DNA from: Planctomycetaceae bacterium
GTDB lineage: Bacteria > Planctomycetota > Planctomycetia > Pirellulales > Pirellulaceae
Direction: 5' to 3'
Assembly (NCBI GenBank): GCA_012965455.1
Contig: DTSG01000281.1
Coordinates: 1 to 8,378 of the forward strand
DNA length: 8,378 nt
In this document: positions 1 through 5,081 of the stretch, in pieces
Numbering within the stretch: position 1 is the stretch's first letter
How the letters are laid out: every line of letters starts with the position of its first letter
Program-made: the position numbers and the translations under genes
The notes under the pieces: model-generated
Databases searched by the model: none
Told to the model about the DNA's origin: nothing
What the model saw: the letters and a program-made list of their open reading frames with translations, nothing else

Positions 1-165
1 GCGAAATTGCCTCAAATCCCGATGGAAACTACTGAAAGTCTAGAACAACTGCGGGTTCTAGATCACGGCTATACCATTCTTGTGGGTGTGGTTGATGAAC
101 CAAGTTTTGGAATTGATACAAAAGATGACTATCAGGCATTTGAAAGAAAAATGAATAGTCGTTAG
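1..165 (+). CDS. kdsB: 3-deoxy-manno-octulosonate cytidylyltransferase, C-terminal fragment
   Basis: The 5' end is outside the window; frame 1 is open from base 1 to a TAG at 163-165, giving the last 54 residues. KdsB activates KDO with CTP to form CMP-KDO in the cytoplasm, for lipopolysaccharide inner-core synthesis. The fragment carries the typical KdsB tail: a Leu-Pro-x-x-Pro stretch, then ESLEQLRVLDHGYTI, then the VDEPSFGIDTKDDYQAFE segment, in which the G-I-D-T turn and the following acidic helix are family hallmarks. It ends with a short basic tail. pyrG follows 167 bp downstream on the same strand, and its product CTP is the nucleotide that KdsB uses. A related nucleotidyltransferase (for example KpsU) cannot be fully excluded from the C-terminus alone. 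Confidence 0.85.
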   Translation, partial: AKLPQIPMETTESLEQLRVLDHGYTILVGVVDEPSFGIDTKDDYQAFERKMNSR

Positions 166-167
166 AA

Positions 168-199
168 TTGTGAACTTGTGAAGTTGTGTAAAAGTGAAA
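168..199 (+). repeat. Degenerate octamer tandem repeat in the kdsB-pyrG spacer
   Basis: Four consecutive 8-bp units read TTGTGAAC, TTGTGAAG, TTGTGTAA and AAGTGAAA. They begin two bases after the kdsB stop. The first two differ only in the last base and the later ones decay. The third unit contains TTGTGT, which is 17 bp upstream of TTATAT (207-212). The tract might therefore overlap a -35 region of a pyrG promoter, but both boxes are weak. No function can be assigned from one genome. Confidence 0.4.
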
Positions 200-208
200 T
201 TTCATATT

Positions 209-226
209 ATATTAGTAGCCTAATAT
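209..226. promoter_or_regulatory. Perfect inverted repeat upstream of pyrG (operator-like)
   Basis: ATATTAG-TAGC-CTAATAT is a perfect 7-bp inverted repeat with a 4-bp spacer. It is AT-rich and sits about 107 bp before the chosen pyrG start, overlapping the most plausible -10 region. It could be a repressor operator or a weak RNA hairpin. The AT-rich stem and the lack of a following T-run argue against a terminator. Confidence 0.35.
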
Positions 227-266
227 GGTTTCACCCACAGTATGGTGAACATGTAGTGATTGGTTA

Positions 267-282
267 AACAGTCGAGACTGTT
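267..282. promoter_or_regulatory. Palindrome in the pyrG leader (operator or hairpin)
   Basis: AACAGTC-GA-GACTGTT is a 7-bp perfect inverted repeat with a 2-bp centre. The same half-site, AACAGT, recurs at 296-301. The octamer GTTAAACA occurs at 263-270 and again at 300-307. This clustering just upstream of the start suggests a protein-binding site. As RNA, the 2-nt loop is too tight unless one pair opens. The role is inferred only. Confidence 0.35.
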
Positions 283-332
283 GGAAAATGGAAGCAACAG
301 TTAAACAATGAATGGAATCTGCTGAATTATTT

Positions 333-2009
333 ATGTCTAAGCATATATTTGTTACCGGTGGTGTTGTTAGTTCTCTCGGTAAAGGACTAACTAGTGCTTC
401 AATTGCCTTGCTATTAGAGCAACGCGGACTCACCGTCAAAATGCAAAAGCTAGATCCCTACATCAATGTGGATCCTGGCACAATGAGCCCTTATCAACAC
501 GGTGAGGTCTACGTACTCGACGACGGCAGCGAAACGGACTTGGACCTTGGTCATTACGAACGCTTTACCCGCAGCCCGCTCACTCGAGATTCCAATTATA
601 CAACCGGCCAAATCTACCTGTCGGTCATCGAAAAAGAACGACGTGGCGAATTTCTTGGCAAGACCGTGCAGGTCATCCCACACATTACCAACGAAATCAA
701 AAGTGTCATTCAATGTCTAGCCGATGACGAAACTGATATCATTATCACCGAACTTGGCGGTACAGTTGGAGATATTGAAAGCCAGCCATTCTTGGAAGCC
801 ATTCGTCAATTCTCCCAAGATGTCGGTAAAGAGAACTGTTTGTATATCCACCTCACACTGGTCCCTTACCTCAAAGCGGCCGGAGAACTCAAGACAAAGC
901 CGACGCAACACAGTGTCGGGCAATTACGGGAAATCGGGATTCAACCTGATATCCTCATCTGTCGCACGGAACAAGAACTCAGTCGCGACGATCGAGAAAA
1001 GATCTCGTTGTTCTGTAATGTGCCGCTCGAAGCAGTCATCCAAGAACTCGATATGGAATTCTCTATCTATGAAGTGCCCATTGCGCTGCGGGAACATAAA
1101 CTCGACGATCTCATTACTGACCGTTTAGGACTATCAGCTCCAGAAGCAAACCTTGATCAGTGGAAGGCGATGCTGCACGATTTACGTAATCCACAGCACG
1201 AAGTCAACATTGCAGTCGTTGGTAAATACGCTGAACACAAAGATGCATATAAGTCCATTTACGAATCTATTGACCATGCCGGTATCTCACATAATACACA
1301 AATCCGGATCATCCCGATCCACAGCGAACTTGTTGAACGCGAAGGACCTGATCGATTATTGGCTGGGTTTGATGGCATTTTAGTACCCGGTGGATTCGGT
1401 GAGCGAGGAATCAACGGTAAGGTCGAAGCAATTCGTTTTGCCCGTGAACGTAATATTCCTTACTTTGGTATCTGTCTCGGCATGCAAACCGCTTGTATCG
1501 AATTTGCCCGTAACGTCGTCGGCCTAACTGACGCCCACTCTACGGAATTTGACAAAAACACCCAACACGCTGTGATTTGCTTGCTCGATGAACAAAAACA
1601 AGTCACCAACAAAGGTGGCACCATGCGACTTGGTTCGCAACCTTGTGTACTAGCGGATTCTAGTGTCGCTCAAGAATGTTATGGCACGACGCACGTCGAC
1701 GAACGTCATCGACATCGCTACGAATTTAATCATCTGTACCAATCCCAATTTACAGCCCACGGCATGATCGTTTCAGGAAGCAGTCCCGACGGTCTCCTGC
1801 CGGAAATTATTGAGATACCGGATCATGCTTGGTTTGTGGCTGTTCAATTCCATCCAGAGTTCAAATCAAAACCAACCAAACCTCATCCTCTATTCCAAGG
1901 TTTTGTTGGCGCTGCACTGAAAAACCGTCTAGCCGTGGGTGAAGCAGCTGGCGAATCTCGCAAACGCCTCTTCGAAGAATTCAAAGAACCCGAATCCTTT
2001 GAAGCCTAA
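333..2009 (+). CDS. pyrG: CTP synthase (glutamine-hydrolysing)
   Basis: PyrG converts UTP to CTP using ATP and glutamine, the last step of pyrimidine nucleotide synthesis. The N-terminal amidoligase domain starts with KHIFVTGGVVSSLGKGL, which includes the P-loop (Lys17). It continues through the DPYINVDPGTMSPYQHGEV and SETDLDLGHYERFT blocks and the ITELGGTVGDIES metal/UTP region. The C-terminal class I glutaminase domain has the nucleophile Cys381 in GICLGMQ and the His507/Glu509 pair in FHPEF. With the ATG at 333 the protein is 558 residues, close to the usual 540-550. An in-frame ATG at 312 would add seven residues not normally present; neither start has a good Shine-Dalgarno. The gene is complete, with all catalytic residues present. 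It follows kdsB and converges on uvrC. Confidence 0.97.
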   Translation: MSKHIFVTGGVVSSLGKGLTSASIALLLEQRGLTVKMQKLDPYINVDPGTMSPYQHGEVYVLDDGSETDLDLGHYERFTRSPLTRDSNYTTGQIYLSVIEKERRGEFLGKTVQVIPHITNEIKSVIQCLADDETDIIITELGGTVGDIESQPFLEAIRQFSQDVGKENCLYIHLTLVPYLKAAGELKTKPTQHSVGQLREIGIQPDILICRTEQELSRDDREKISLFCNVPLEAVIQELDMEFSIYEVPIALREHKLDDLITDRLGLSAPEANLDQWKAMLHDLRNPQHEVNIAVVGKYAEHKDAYKSIYESIDHAGISHNTQIRIIPIHSELVEREGPDRLLAGFDGILVPGGFGERGINGKVEAIRFARERNIPYFGICLGMQTACIEFARNVVGLTDAHSTEFDKNTQHAVICLLDEQKQVTNKGGTMRLGSQPCVLADSSVAQECYGTTHVDERHRHRYEFNHLYQSQFTAHGMIVSGSSPDGLLPEIIEIPDHAWFVAVQFHPEFKSKPTKPHPLFQGFVGAALKNRLAVGEAAGESRKRLFEEFKEPESFEA

Positions 2010-2064
2010 TAAACTGGTAACGCGGTAGAACATACTAGCCGCAAAAATCTATCGATAAATGAAC

Positions 2065-2082
2065 GGTCGGGGCGACCTCCCC
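2065..2082. terminator. Possible hairpin between convergent pyrG and uvrC
   Basis: GGTCG-GGG-CGACC (2065-2077) forms a 5-bp stem. An alternative pairs GGGG (2069-2072) with CCCC (2079-2082). It lies in the 74-bp gap between the 3' ends of pyrG and uvrC, where termination is expected. No T-run follows on either strand, so it is not a classic intrinsic terminator. Confidence 0.25.
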
Positions 2083-2083
2083 G

Positions 2084-3490
2084 CTACGTATCGCCCAATA
2101 CTTTTTTCGATCGTAGAATGTGGTGATAGTGCTGGGCAAAGCGATGGGATTCGTCGCGGATGTATTGCAACAACTTTAATGCGTGTGAATTTCTACTCAG
2201 ACGCAACGGCTCCGTCTCTCCAGGGCGGTATATCAACTCATCTTTCTTTGCCAGCGATAGTAACAACGGTGGGTCGACATTGATGTCACGAAATGCGGCT
2301 AGCGCCGAAGAAAGTTGCCCTTTGCCTCCATCGATTAACAGAATGTCCGGAAACAAATCGTGATGTTGATCTAGACGCTTAAAACGACGCGCAACGACTT
2401 CGTAAATACTGCGAAAGTCGTCCACTCCTTTTACATCTTTGATCTTAAATCTGCGGTATCCAGGCTTGAAAGGCAATCCGTCAATGAACTGAACTAAACT
2501 GGCAACCGTTTCCATCCCTCCGAGATGAGCGATATCGACACCTTCAATCTTCCGCGGTTCAAAATCAAGTCCCAGTACTTTACGTAGCCCAGCAATCCCT
2601 TTCGCTGGGTCAGTATAGAAGACCTCTGGCTGATCGTCGTTCTTTAAACTACCCCGTTTATTGAGTGCCTCAAGCATGTTGATTTCATCGCGGCATTTAG
2701 CGGCTTTTTCAAAATTCAAATCTGCTGAAGCTTGCTGCATCTCAGCATCGATCTCTTTGAGCAACTTGGACTTTTTGCCATCAAGCACCATCCGCAGCGA
2801 ATGAATATCGTCTTGGTAATCTTCTGGGGTTATTTGTAGATTGCAGGGAGCGGAACATTGGCCAATGGATGCTAACAAACAAGGTCGGTACCATTTCCAT
2901 TTTTCATCGCTGGCATCAATGTCCAATGTACAATTGCGAAATTTGAATATACGCTGCAACAACGACAGTGCGCCTTGCAATTTCCCCGGACTCGTAAATG
3001 GTCCATACAACCGAGCATCCTTGCCCGCAGGGTCTCGCGTCACCTCTACTCGCGGATAATCCTCTCGCCTTGAAATCATGATATAGGGAAACGACTTGCC
3101 GTCTTTGAGATCTTTGTTATGCCGCGGTTGAATGTCTTTGATAAGCCTTGCTTCTGTCAGCAGAGCATCGACTTCACTATCACATTCAAGATAGTCAATA
3201 TCGTGTATTTCATGTACCCAATTGGCGGTACGCGCATCTTCACGGGCTGCCTTGAGAAAATAACTACTCGCCCGTGAGCGTAATTGAATCGCTTTGCCGA
3301 TGTAAATCACTCGACCGACATCGTCCTTCATTAGATAGACGCCAGGCGTTTGTGGGAATGTGCGCACCTTGATCGCTGCCTTTCGGTAGCCAGCGAAACG
3401 CTCATCATTTCCCAACTCGTCACCGGTAACCTGGTCCGACTCATTGACTGAATCCGATGGTTCTTTATCAAGGTCTTCCGTGGCAGACAT
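2084..3490 (-). CDS. uvrC: Excinuclease ABC subunit C, short form without tandem HhH domain
   Basis: UvrC makes both incisions around bulky DNA lesions in nucleotide excision repair, after UvrA/UvrB loading. The 468-residue product has an acidic tail (1-30) and a GIY-YIG nuclease domain (about 43-128: Gly50-Val-Tyr52, Tyr63-Ile-Gly65, Arg71/73, Glu113). Next comes a cysteine cluster C187-x16-C204-x7-C212-x3-C216, resembling the [4Fe-4S] ligand pattern described for E. coli UvrC. A UVR helical hairpin for UvrB contact lies near 241-276. The RNase H-like 5'-incision domain is at about 312-465 with Asp319, Asp387 and His449. It stops after that domain, whereas typical UvrC is about 600 residues and ends in a helix-hairpin-helix pair. 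The ending is a clean stop right after the conserved part, so a natural short form is likelier than a frameshift. A good Shine-Dalgarno supports the start. Confidence 0.95.
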   Translation of the reverse strand: MSATEDLDKEPSDSVNESDQVTGDELGNDERFAGYRKAAIKVRTFPQTPGVYLMKDDVGRVIYIGKAIQLRSRASSYFLKAAREDARTANWVHEIHDIDYLECDSEVDALLTEARLIKDIQPRHNKDLKDGKSFPYIMISRREDYPRVEVTRDPAGKDARLYGPFTSPGKLQGALSLLQRIFKFRNCTLDIDASDEKWKWYRPCLLASIGQCSAPCNLQITPEDYQDDIHSLRMVLDGKKSKLLKEIDAEMQQASADLNFEKAAKCRDEINMLEALNKRGSLKNDDQPEVFYTDPAKGIAGLRKVLGLDFEPRKIEGVDIAHLGGMETVASLVQFIDGLPFKPGYRRFKIKDVKGVDDFRSIYEVVARRFKRLDQHHDLFPDILLIDGGKGQLSSALAAFRDINVDPPLLLSLAKKDELIYRPGETEPLRLSRNSHALKLLQYIRDESHRFAQHYHHILRSKKVLGDT

Positions 3491-3497
3491 TACCTAG

Positions 3498-3504
3498 CCC
3501 CTCT
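3498..3504 (-). promoter_or_regulatory. Shine-Dalgarno of uvrC
   Basis: On the minus strand AGAGGGG lies 7 bases before the uvrC ATG, inside the 26-bp gap after the upstream gene. It is the only convincing Shine-Dalgarno in the window. It fixes the uvrC start and fits re-initiation within a two-gene transcript. Confidence 0.6.
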
Positions 3505-3516
3505 TACGGATAGGGA

Positions 3517-4008
3517 TCAAGAAGCGAAAAAGGCCATTCTAAGTTGATGCAGAATAGAACTTAACGCTTCTGATTCTTCACTCGTCAAATTCCCTTTCGT
3601 CTTTTCTTCAATGATACTCAACATATCAATATGGAACTTGGCTGCGTCTTTGTTGGCAGACGTTTCACCCGTCATCGGGTCTGGCATCATTCCCAATGCC
3701 ATCACTGCTTGAGTGTGATGTGTCATAAGTAACATCTCTAAAGACGCTACCGGAAAATCACCAACTGTGGCATCAACTGTGGTATCAGCATCAGCTGCAT
3801 CCGCAGAACCCGTTTCTGCCGTTTCGTCCAGAACTTCTTCACTATCGTTTTCGTCCAGAACTTCTTCACTATCGTTTTCGTCCTGAACTTCTTCACTATC
3901 GTTTTCGTCCTGAACTTCTTCACTATCGTTTTCGTCCAGAACTTCTTCACTATCGTTTTCGTCCTGAACTTCTTCGTTAGCGTTTTCGTCTTGATCTGCA
4001 AAAGTCAT
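3517..4008 (-). CDS. DUF1844-family protein with N-terminal acidic tandem repeat
   Basis: The 163-residue product has two parts. Residues 7-60 are six copies of a nine-residue acidic unit (DENDSEEV followed by Leu or Gln), then a D/A/T-rich linker to about residue 84. The C-terminal part (85-160) resembles the DUF1844 family: a Leu/Met/His helix, ALGMMPDPMTGE, a helix with HIDMLSIIEEKTKGNL, and TSEESEALSSILHQLRMAFF at the end. The family's function is unknown to me; no catalytic motif, signal peptide or membrane segment is visible. The gene precedes uvrC by 26 bp in the same direction, so the two are probably co-transcribed. That association does not prove a repair role. The repeat region is probably disordered and strongly negatively charged. 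The domain call rests on remembered family features. Confidence 0.85.
   Translation of the reverse strand: MTFADQDENANEEVQDENDSEEVLDENDSEEVQDENDSEEVQDENDSEEVLDENDSEEVLDETAETGSADAADADTTVDATVGDFPVASLEMLLMTHHTQAVMALGMMPDPMTGETSANKDAAKFHIDMLSIIEEKTKGNLTSEESEALSSILHQLRMAFFAS
3829..3990 (-). repeat. 27-bp coding tandem repeat, six units
   Basis: There are six head-to-tail 27-bp units without gaps: 3829-3855, 3856-3882, 3883-3909, 3910-3936, 3937-3963 and 3964-3990. The first five are identical except for one A/T difference in the second base of each unit (plus strand), which switches a Leu codon (CTG) to a Gln codon (CAG). The unit nearest the gene start differs at three further positions. Near-zero synonymous divergence indicates recent expansion or gene conversion. 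The period is a multiple of three, so copy-number changes stay in frame. Confidence 0.95.
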
Positions 4009-4032
4009 AATTTTCTCAATACCTATAAATAG

Positions 4033-4047
4033 TGGGTTCTGTGCCCA
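4033..4047. promoter_or_regulatory. Palindromic operator copy 1 (TGGGT-N5-ACCCA family)
   Basis: TGGGTTCTGTGCCCA, preceded by G. One arm base is changed (GCCCA instead of ACCCA). It begins two bases downstream of the minus-strand TATAAT box at 4050-4055, so it covers the expected transcription start of the DUF1844-uvrC unit, a geometry typical of repression. Its identity as an operator is inferred from this placement and from the two sister copies. Confidence 0.55.
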
Positions 4048-4049
4048 AC

Positions 4050-4055
4050 ATTATA
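4050..4055 (-). promoter_or_regulatory. -10 box of the DUF1844-uvrC promoter
   Basis: A perfect TATAAT on the minus strand lies 41 bp before the DUF1844 start codon, predicting a leader of about 35 nt. The hexamer 17 bp upstream (TACACG) is a poor -35. Placement next to a palindromic site supports a regulated promoter. Confidence 0.5.
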
Positions 4056-4187
4056 CGTCAGTCCTGAGGATTCGTGTATATCCGAGACATCTATGTTTTC
4101 TGGGGGGGGAGCTGCTTTCTGCGATGGTTTCAATTTTTTTCCCTAAAACACTTGCAATCCCAAATCAAATGACTAAACTTTCTTTTG

Positions 4188-4202
4188 TGGGTTATCAACC
4201 CA
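4188..4202. promoter_or_regulatory. Palindromic operator copy 2 (TGGGT-N5-ACCCA family)
   Basis: TGGGTTATCAACCCA, preceded by G, is a perfect copy: 5-bp arms TGGGT/ACCCA around TATCA. Its centre is 41 bp (about four helical turns) from copy 3, which suits co-operative binding on one DNA face. It lies about 150 bp before mraZ. Confidence 0.55.
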
Positions 4203-4228
4203 TTTTGAATGTCTGTTCACTTTGATAG

Positions 4229-4243
4229 TGGGTTTCATACCCA
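4229..4243. promoter_or_regulatory. Palindromic operator copy 3 (TGGGT-N5-ACCCA family)
   Basis: TGGGTTTCATACCCA, preceded by G, again has perfect TGGGT/ACCCA arms. It is the copy nearest mraZ, about 108 bp before the start. E. coli MraZ is known to bind TGGG repeats upstream of its own gene, but those are direct repeats; here the TGGG cores face each other. Autoregulation by MraZ is plausible but unproven. Confidence 0.55.
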
Positions 4244-4350
4244 AATCAGGAAAACCGCCAAGTCAAAAAGAATGGTACAAGCACGGACGCCAGTGACCAT
4301 ATAGAAACCACGGAACTTCAAGTTGTCATTTCAGCTCACTACACAAAAAC

Positions 4351-4836
4351 ATGCCCCCTCAGGAAATGCTGCTGCTCGGAGAATTCCGTCGCACAATCGA
4401 TCAACGGTTTCGACTGTCCGTGCCAGCGGAGCTAGCCGACGGACTGCATCAACAGGGAACCGATTTGATTCTTGCCAAAGAACGCCCTGGTTGTCTGAGT
4501 CTTTGGAATGCCAATCCATGGCAACAACACCTACAGCAGGGAATTCACTGGGTCGAGGACAAACTCAAAGCAGGCAAGCTGCAGCAACAGACAAATCGAT
4601 TGCTACAACTTGGCCGATTACTCTCCACTCGACACACCTCTATCCAAATGGCCGGCCGTGGTCGTTTGGTAATACCCGAAGGATTTCGGGAGTTTCTCGG
4701 AGTCGACCCAGGGCAACCACTATTTGTAGTGGGAGCGTCGGTGTGCTTGGAAATATGGCACCCCGAAAAGTGGGTCCAATACTTGAACGAACAAATGCCC
4801 GAATTCCGAGATCTGTTTAACGAACTAAGTAACTAA
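4351..4836 (+). CDS. mraZ: MraZ-like AbrB-fold transcriptional regulator
   Basis: MraZ proteins are ring-forming DNA-binding repressors with two SpoVT/AbrB half-domains, usually at the head of the division and cell wall cluster. This 161-residue protein shows both halves: residues 10-54 (GEFRRTIDQRFRLSVPAEL, then LAKERPGCLSLW) and residues 94-140 (QMAGRGRLVIPEGFREFLGV, then VCLEIW). The second half keeps the G-R-G-R-L-x-I-P motif; the first has the degenerate D-x-x-x-R-x-x-x-P form. Length is near the usual 145-165. An ATG at 4366 gives MLLLGEF, which fits the family's start well; AGGA at 4361-4364 is too close to serve it, so 4351 is kept with doubt. It is not followed by rsmH or ftsL: the next gene is RNase HII-like, so it appears detached from the dcw cluster. 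A palindrome pair upstream suggests autoregulation. Confidence 0.85.
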   Translation: MPPQEMLLLGEFRRTIDQRFRLSVPAELADGLHQQGTDLILAKERPGCLSLWNANPWQQHLQQGIHWVEDKLKAGKLQQQTNRLLQLGRLLSTRHTSIQMAGRGRLVIPEGFREFLGVDPGQPLFVVGASVCLEIWHPEKWVQYLNEQMPEFRDLFNELSN

Positions 4837-4859
4837 TCCAAATCCATTCACCAAATAGG

Positions 4860-5019
4860 AAACAAAAAACAAACAGCCCGTTTTTGATACGAATTTAACG
4901 AATTTTAATTATCGCATTACTTGAGTATTGTTGTTGGGAAGCAGGATACTACGCTAACGCGTTAAAGTAGCACAACAGCTACGAAATCGTTCGTATCAAA
5001 ACGGGCTTGTTTTTTGTTT
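4860..5019. terminator. 160-bp long inverted-repeat element, bidirectional terminator-like
   Basis: The left arm (4860-4893) and right arm (4990-5019) are complementary over 30 bp, broken only by a 3-nt and a 1-nt bulge on the left. Each arm has an outer A/T tract, a GCCCG/CGGGC core, a T4/A4 step and GATACGAA/TTCGTATC. On either strand, transcription through the far arm gives a GC stem followed by a T-rich tail, the look of an intrinsic terminator. The 96-nt interior is ordered: TTTAACG (4894-4900) pairs with CGTTAAA (4960-4966), AGTAT (4924-4928) with ATACT (4946-4950), and GTAGC (4967-4971) with GCTAC (4978-4982) around ACAACA. Together they form a compact three-way junction. It begins 23 bp after the mraZ stop. 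It may be a terminator, a small structured RNA or a MITE-like insertion. Confidence 0.7.
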
Positions 5020-5024
5020 ATCCG

Positions 5025-5030
5025 TATAAT
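5025..5030 (+). promoter_or_regulatory. -10 box of the RNase HII-like gene
   Basis: A perfect TATAAT lies six bases after the inverted-repeat element and 51 bp before the chosen start codon. No good -35 exists at 16-18 bp; TTGTTT at 5007-5012, in the element's right arm, is only 12 bp away. A terminator followed at once by a new -10 suggests separate transcription from mraZ. Confidence 0.4.
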
Positions 5031-5081
5031 GGTAGCTCCATATACTATCTTCCTCGACGCTGCTCACAAGTAATTCTCCCC

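Larger units (their letters stand above)
4009..4350. other. Divergent regulatory intergenic region
   Basis: These 342 bp separate the minus-strand DUF1844-uvrC unit from plus-strand mraZ and contain no convincing gene. They hold three copies of a TGGGT-N5-ACCCA palindrome, a TATAAT box for the minus-strand unit, a run of eight G (4102-4109) and a run of seven T (4134-4140). The nonamer CCCAAATCA occurs at 4159-4167 and 4240-4248. No convincing plus-strand promoter for mraZ could be picked out, and 4060-4180 holds nothing else I can name. Confidence 0.6.

Noticed and set aside
312..332. Upstream in-frame ATG for pyrG at 312
   Set aside because: It adds seven residues before the nearly universal KHIFVTGG start and has no Shine-Dalgarno; the ATG at 333 matches the family.
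724..1128. Open frame inside pyrG on the same strand
   Set aside because: It is a shadow of the strongly conserved pyrG coding sequence with no recognisable motifs.
3829..3990. CRISPR array
   Set aside because: Units are contiguous with no spacers and are in frame within a coding sequence.
4323..4820. Long open frame overlapping mraZ
   Set aside because: Its translation is Ser/Thr/Arg-rich low-information sequence, while the other frame encodes clear MraZ motifs.
4860..5019. Integron attC site
   Set aside because: The arms are imperfect inverted repeats of suitable size, but the terminal RYYYAAC and GTTRRRY core sites are not present in the right places and there is no gene cassette or integrase.
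5007..5081. Upstream TTG start for the RNase HII-like gene
   Set aside because: It lies inside the right arm of the inverted repeat and upstream of the TATAAT box; the extra 25 residues have no family likeness.
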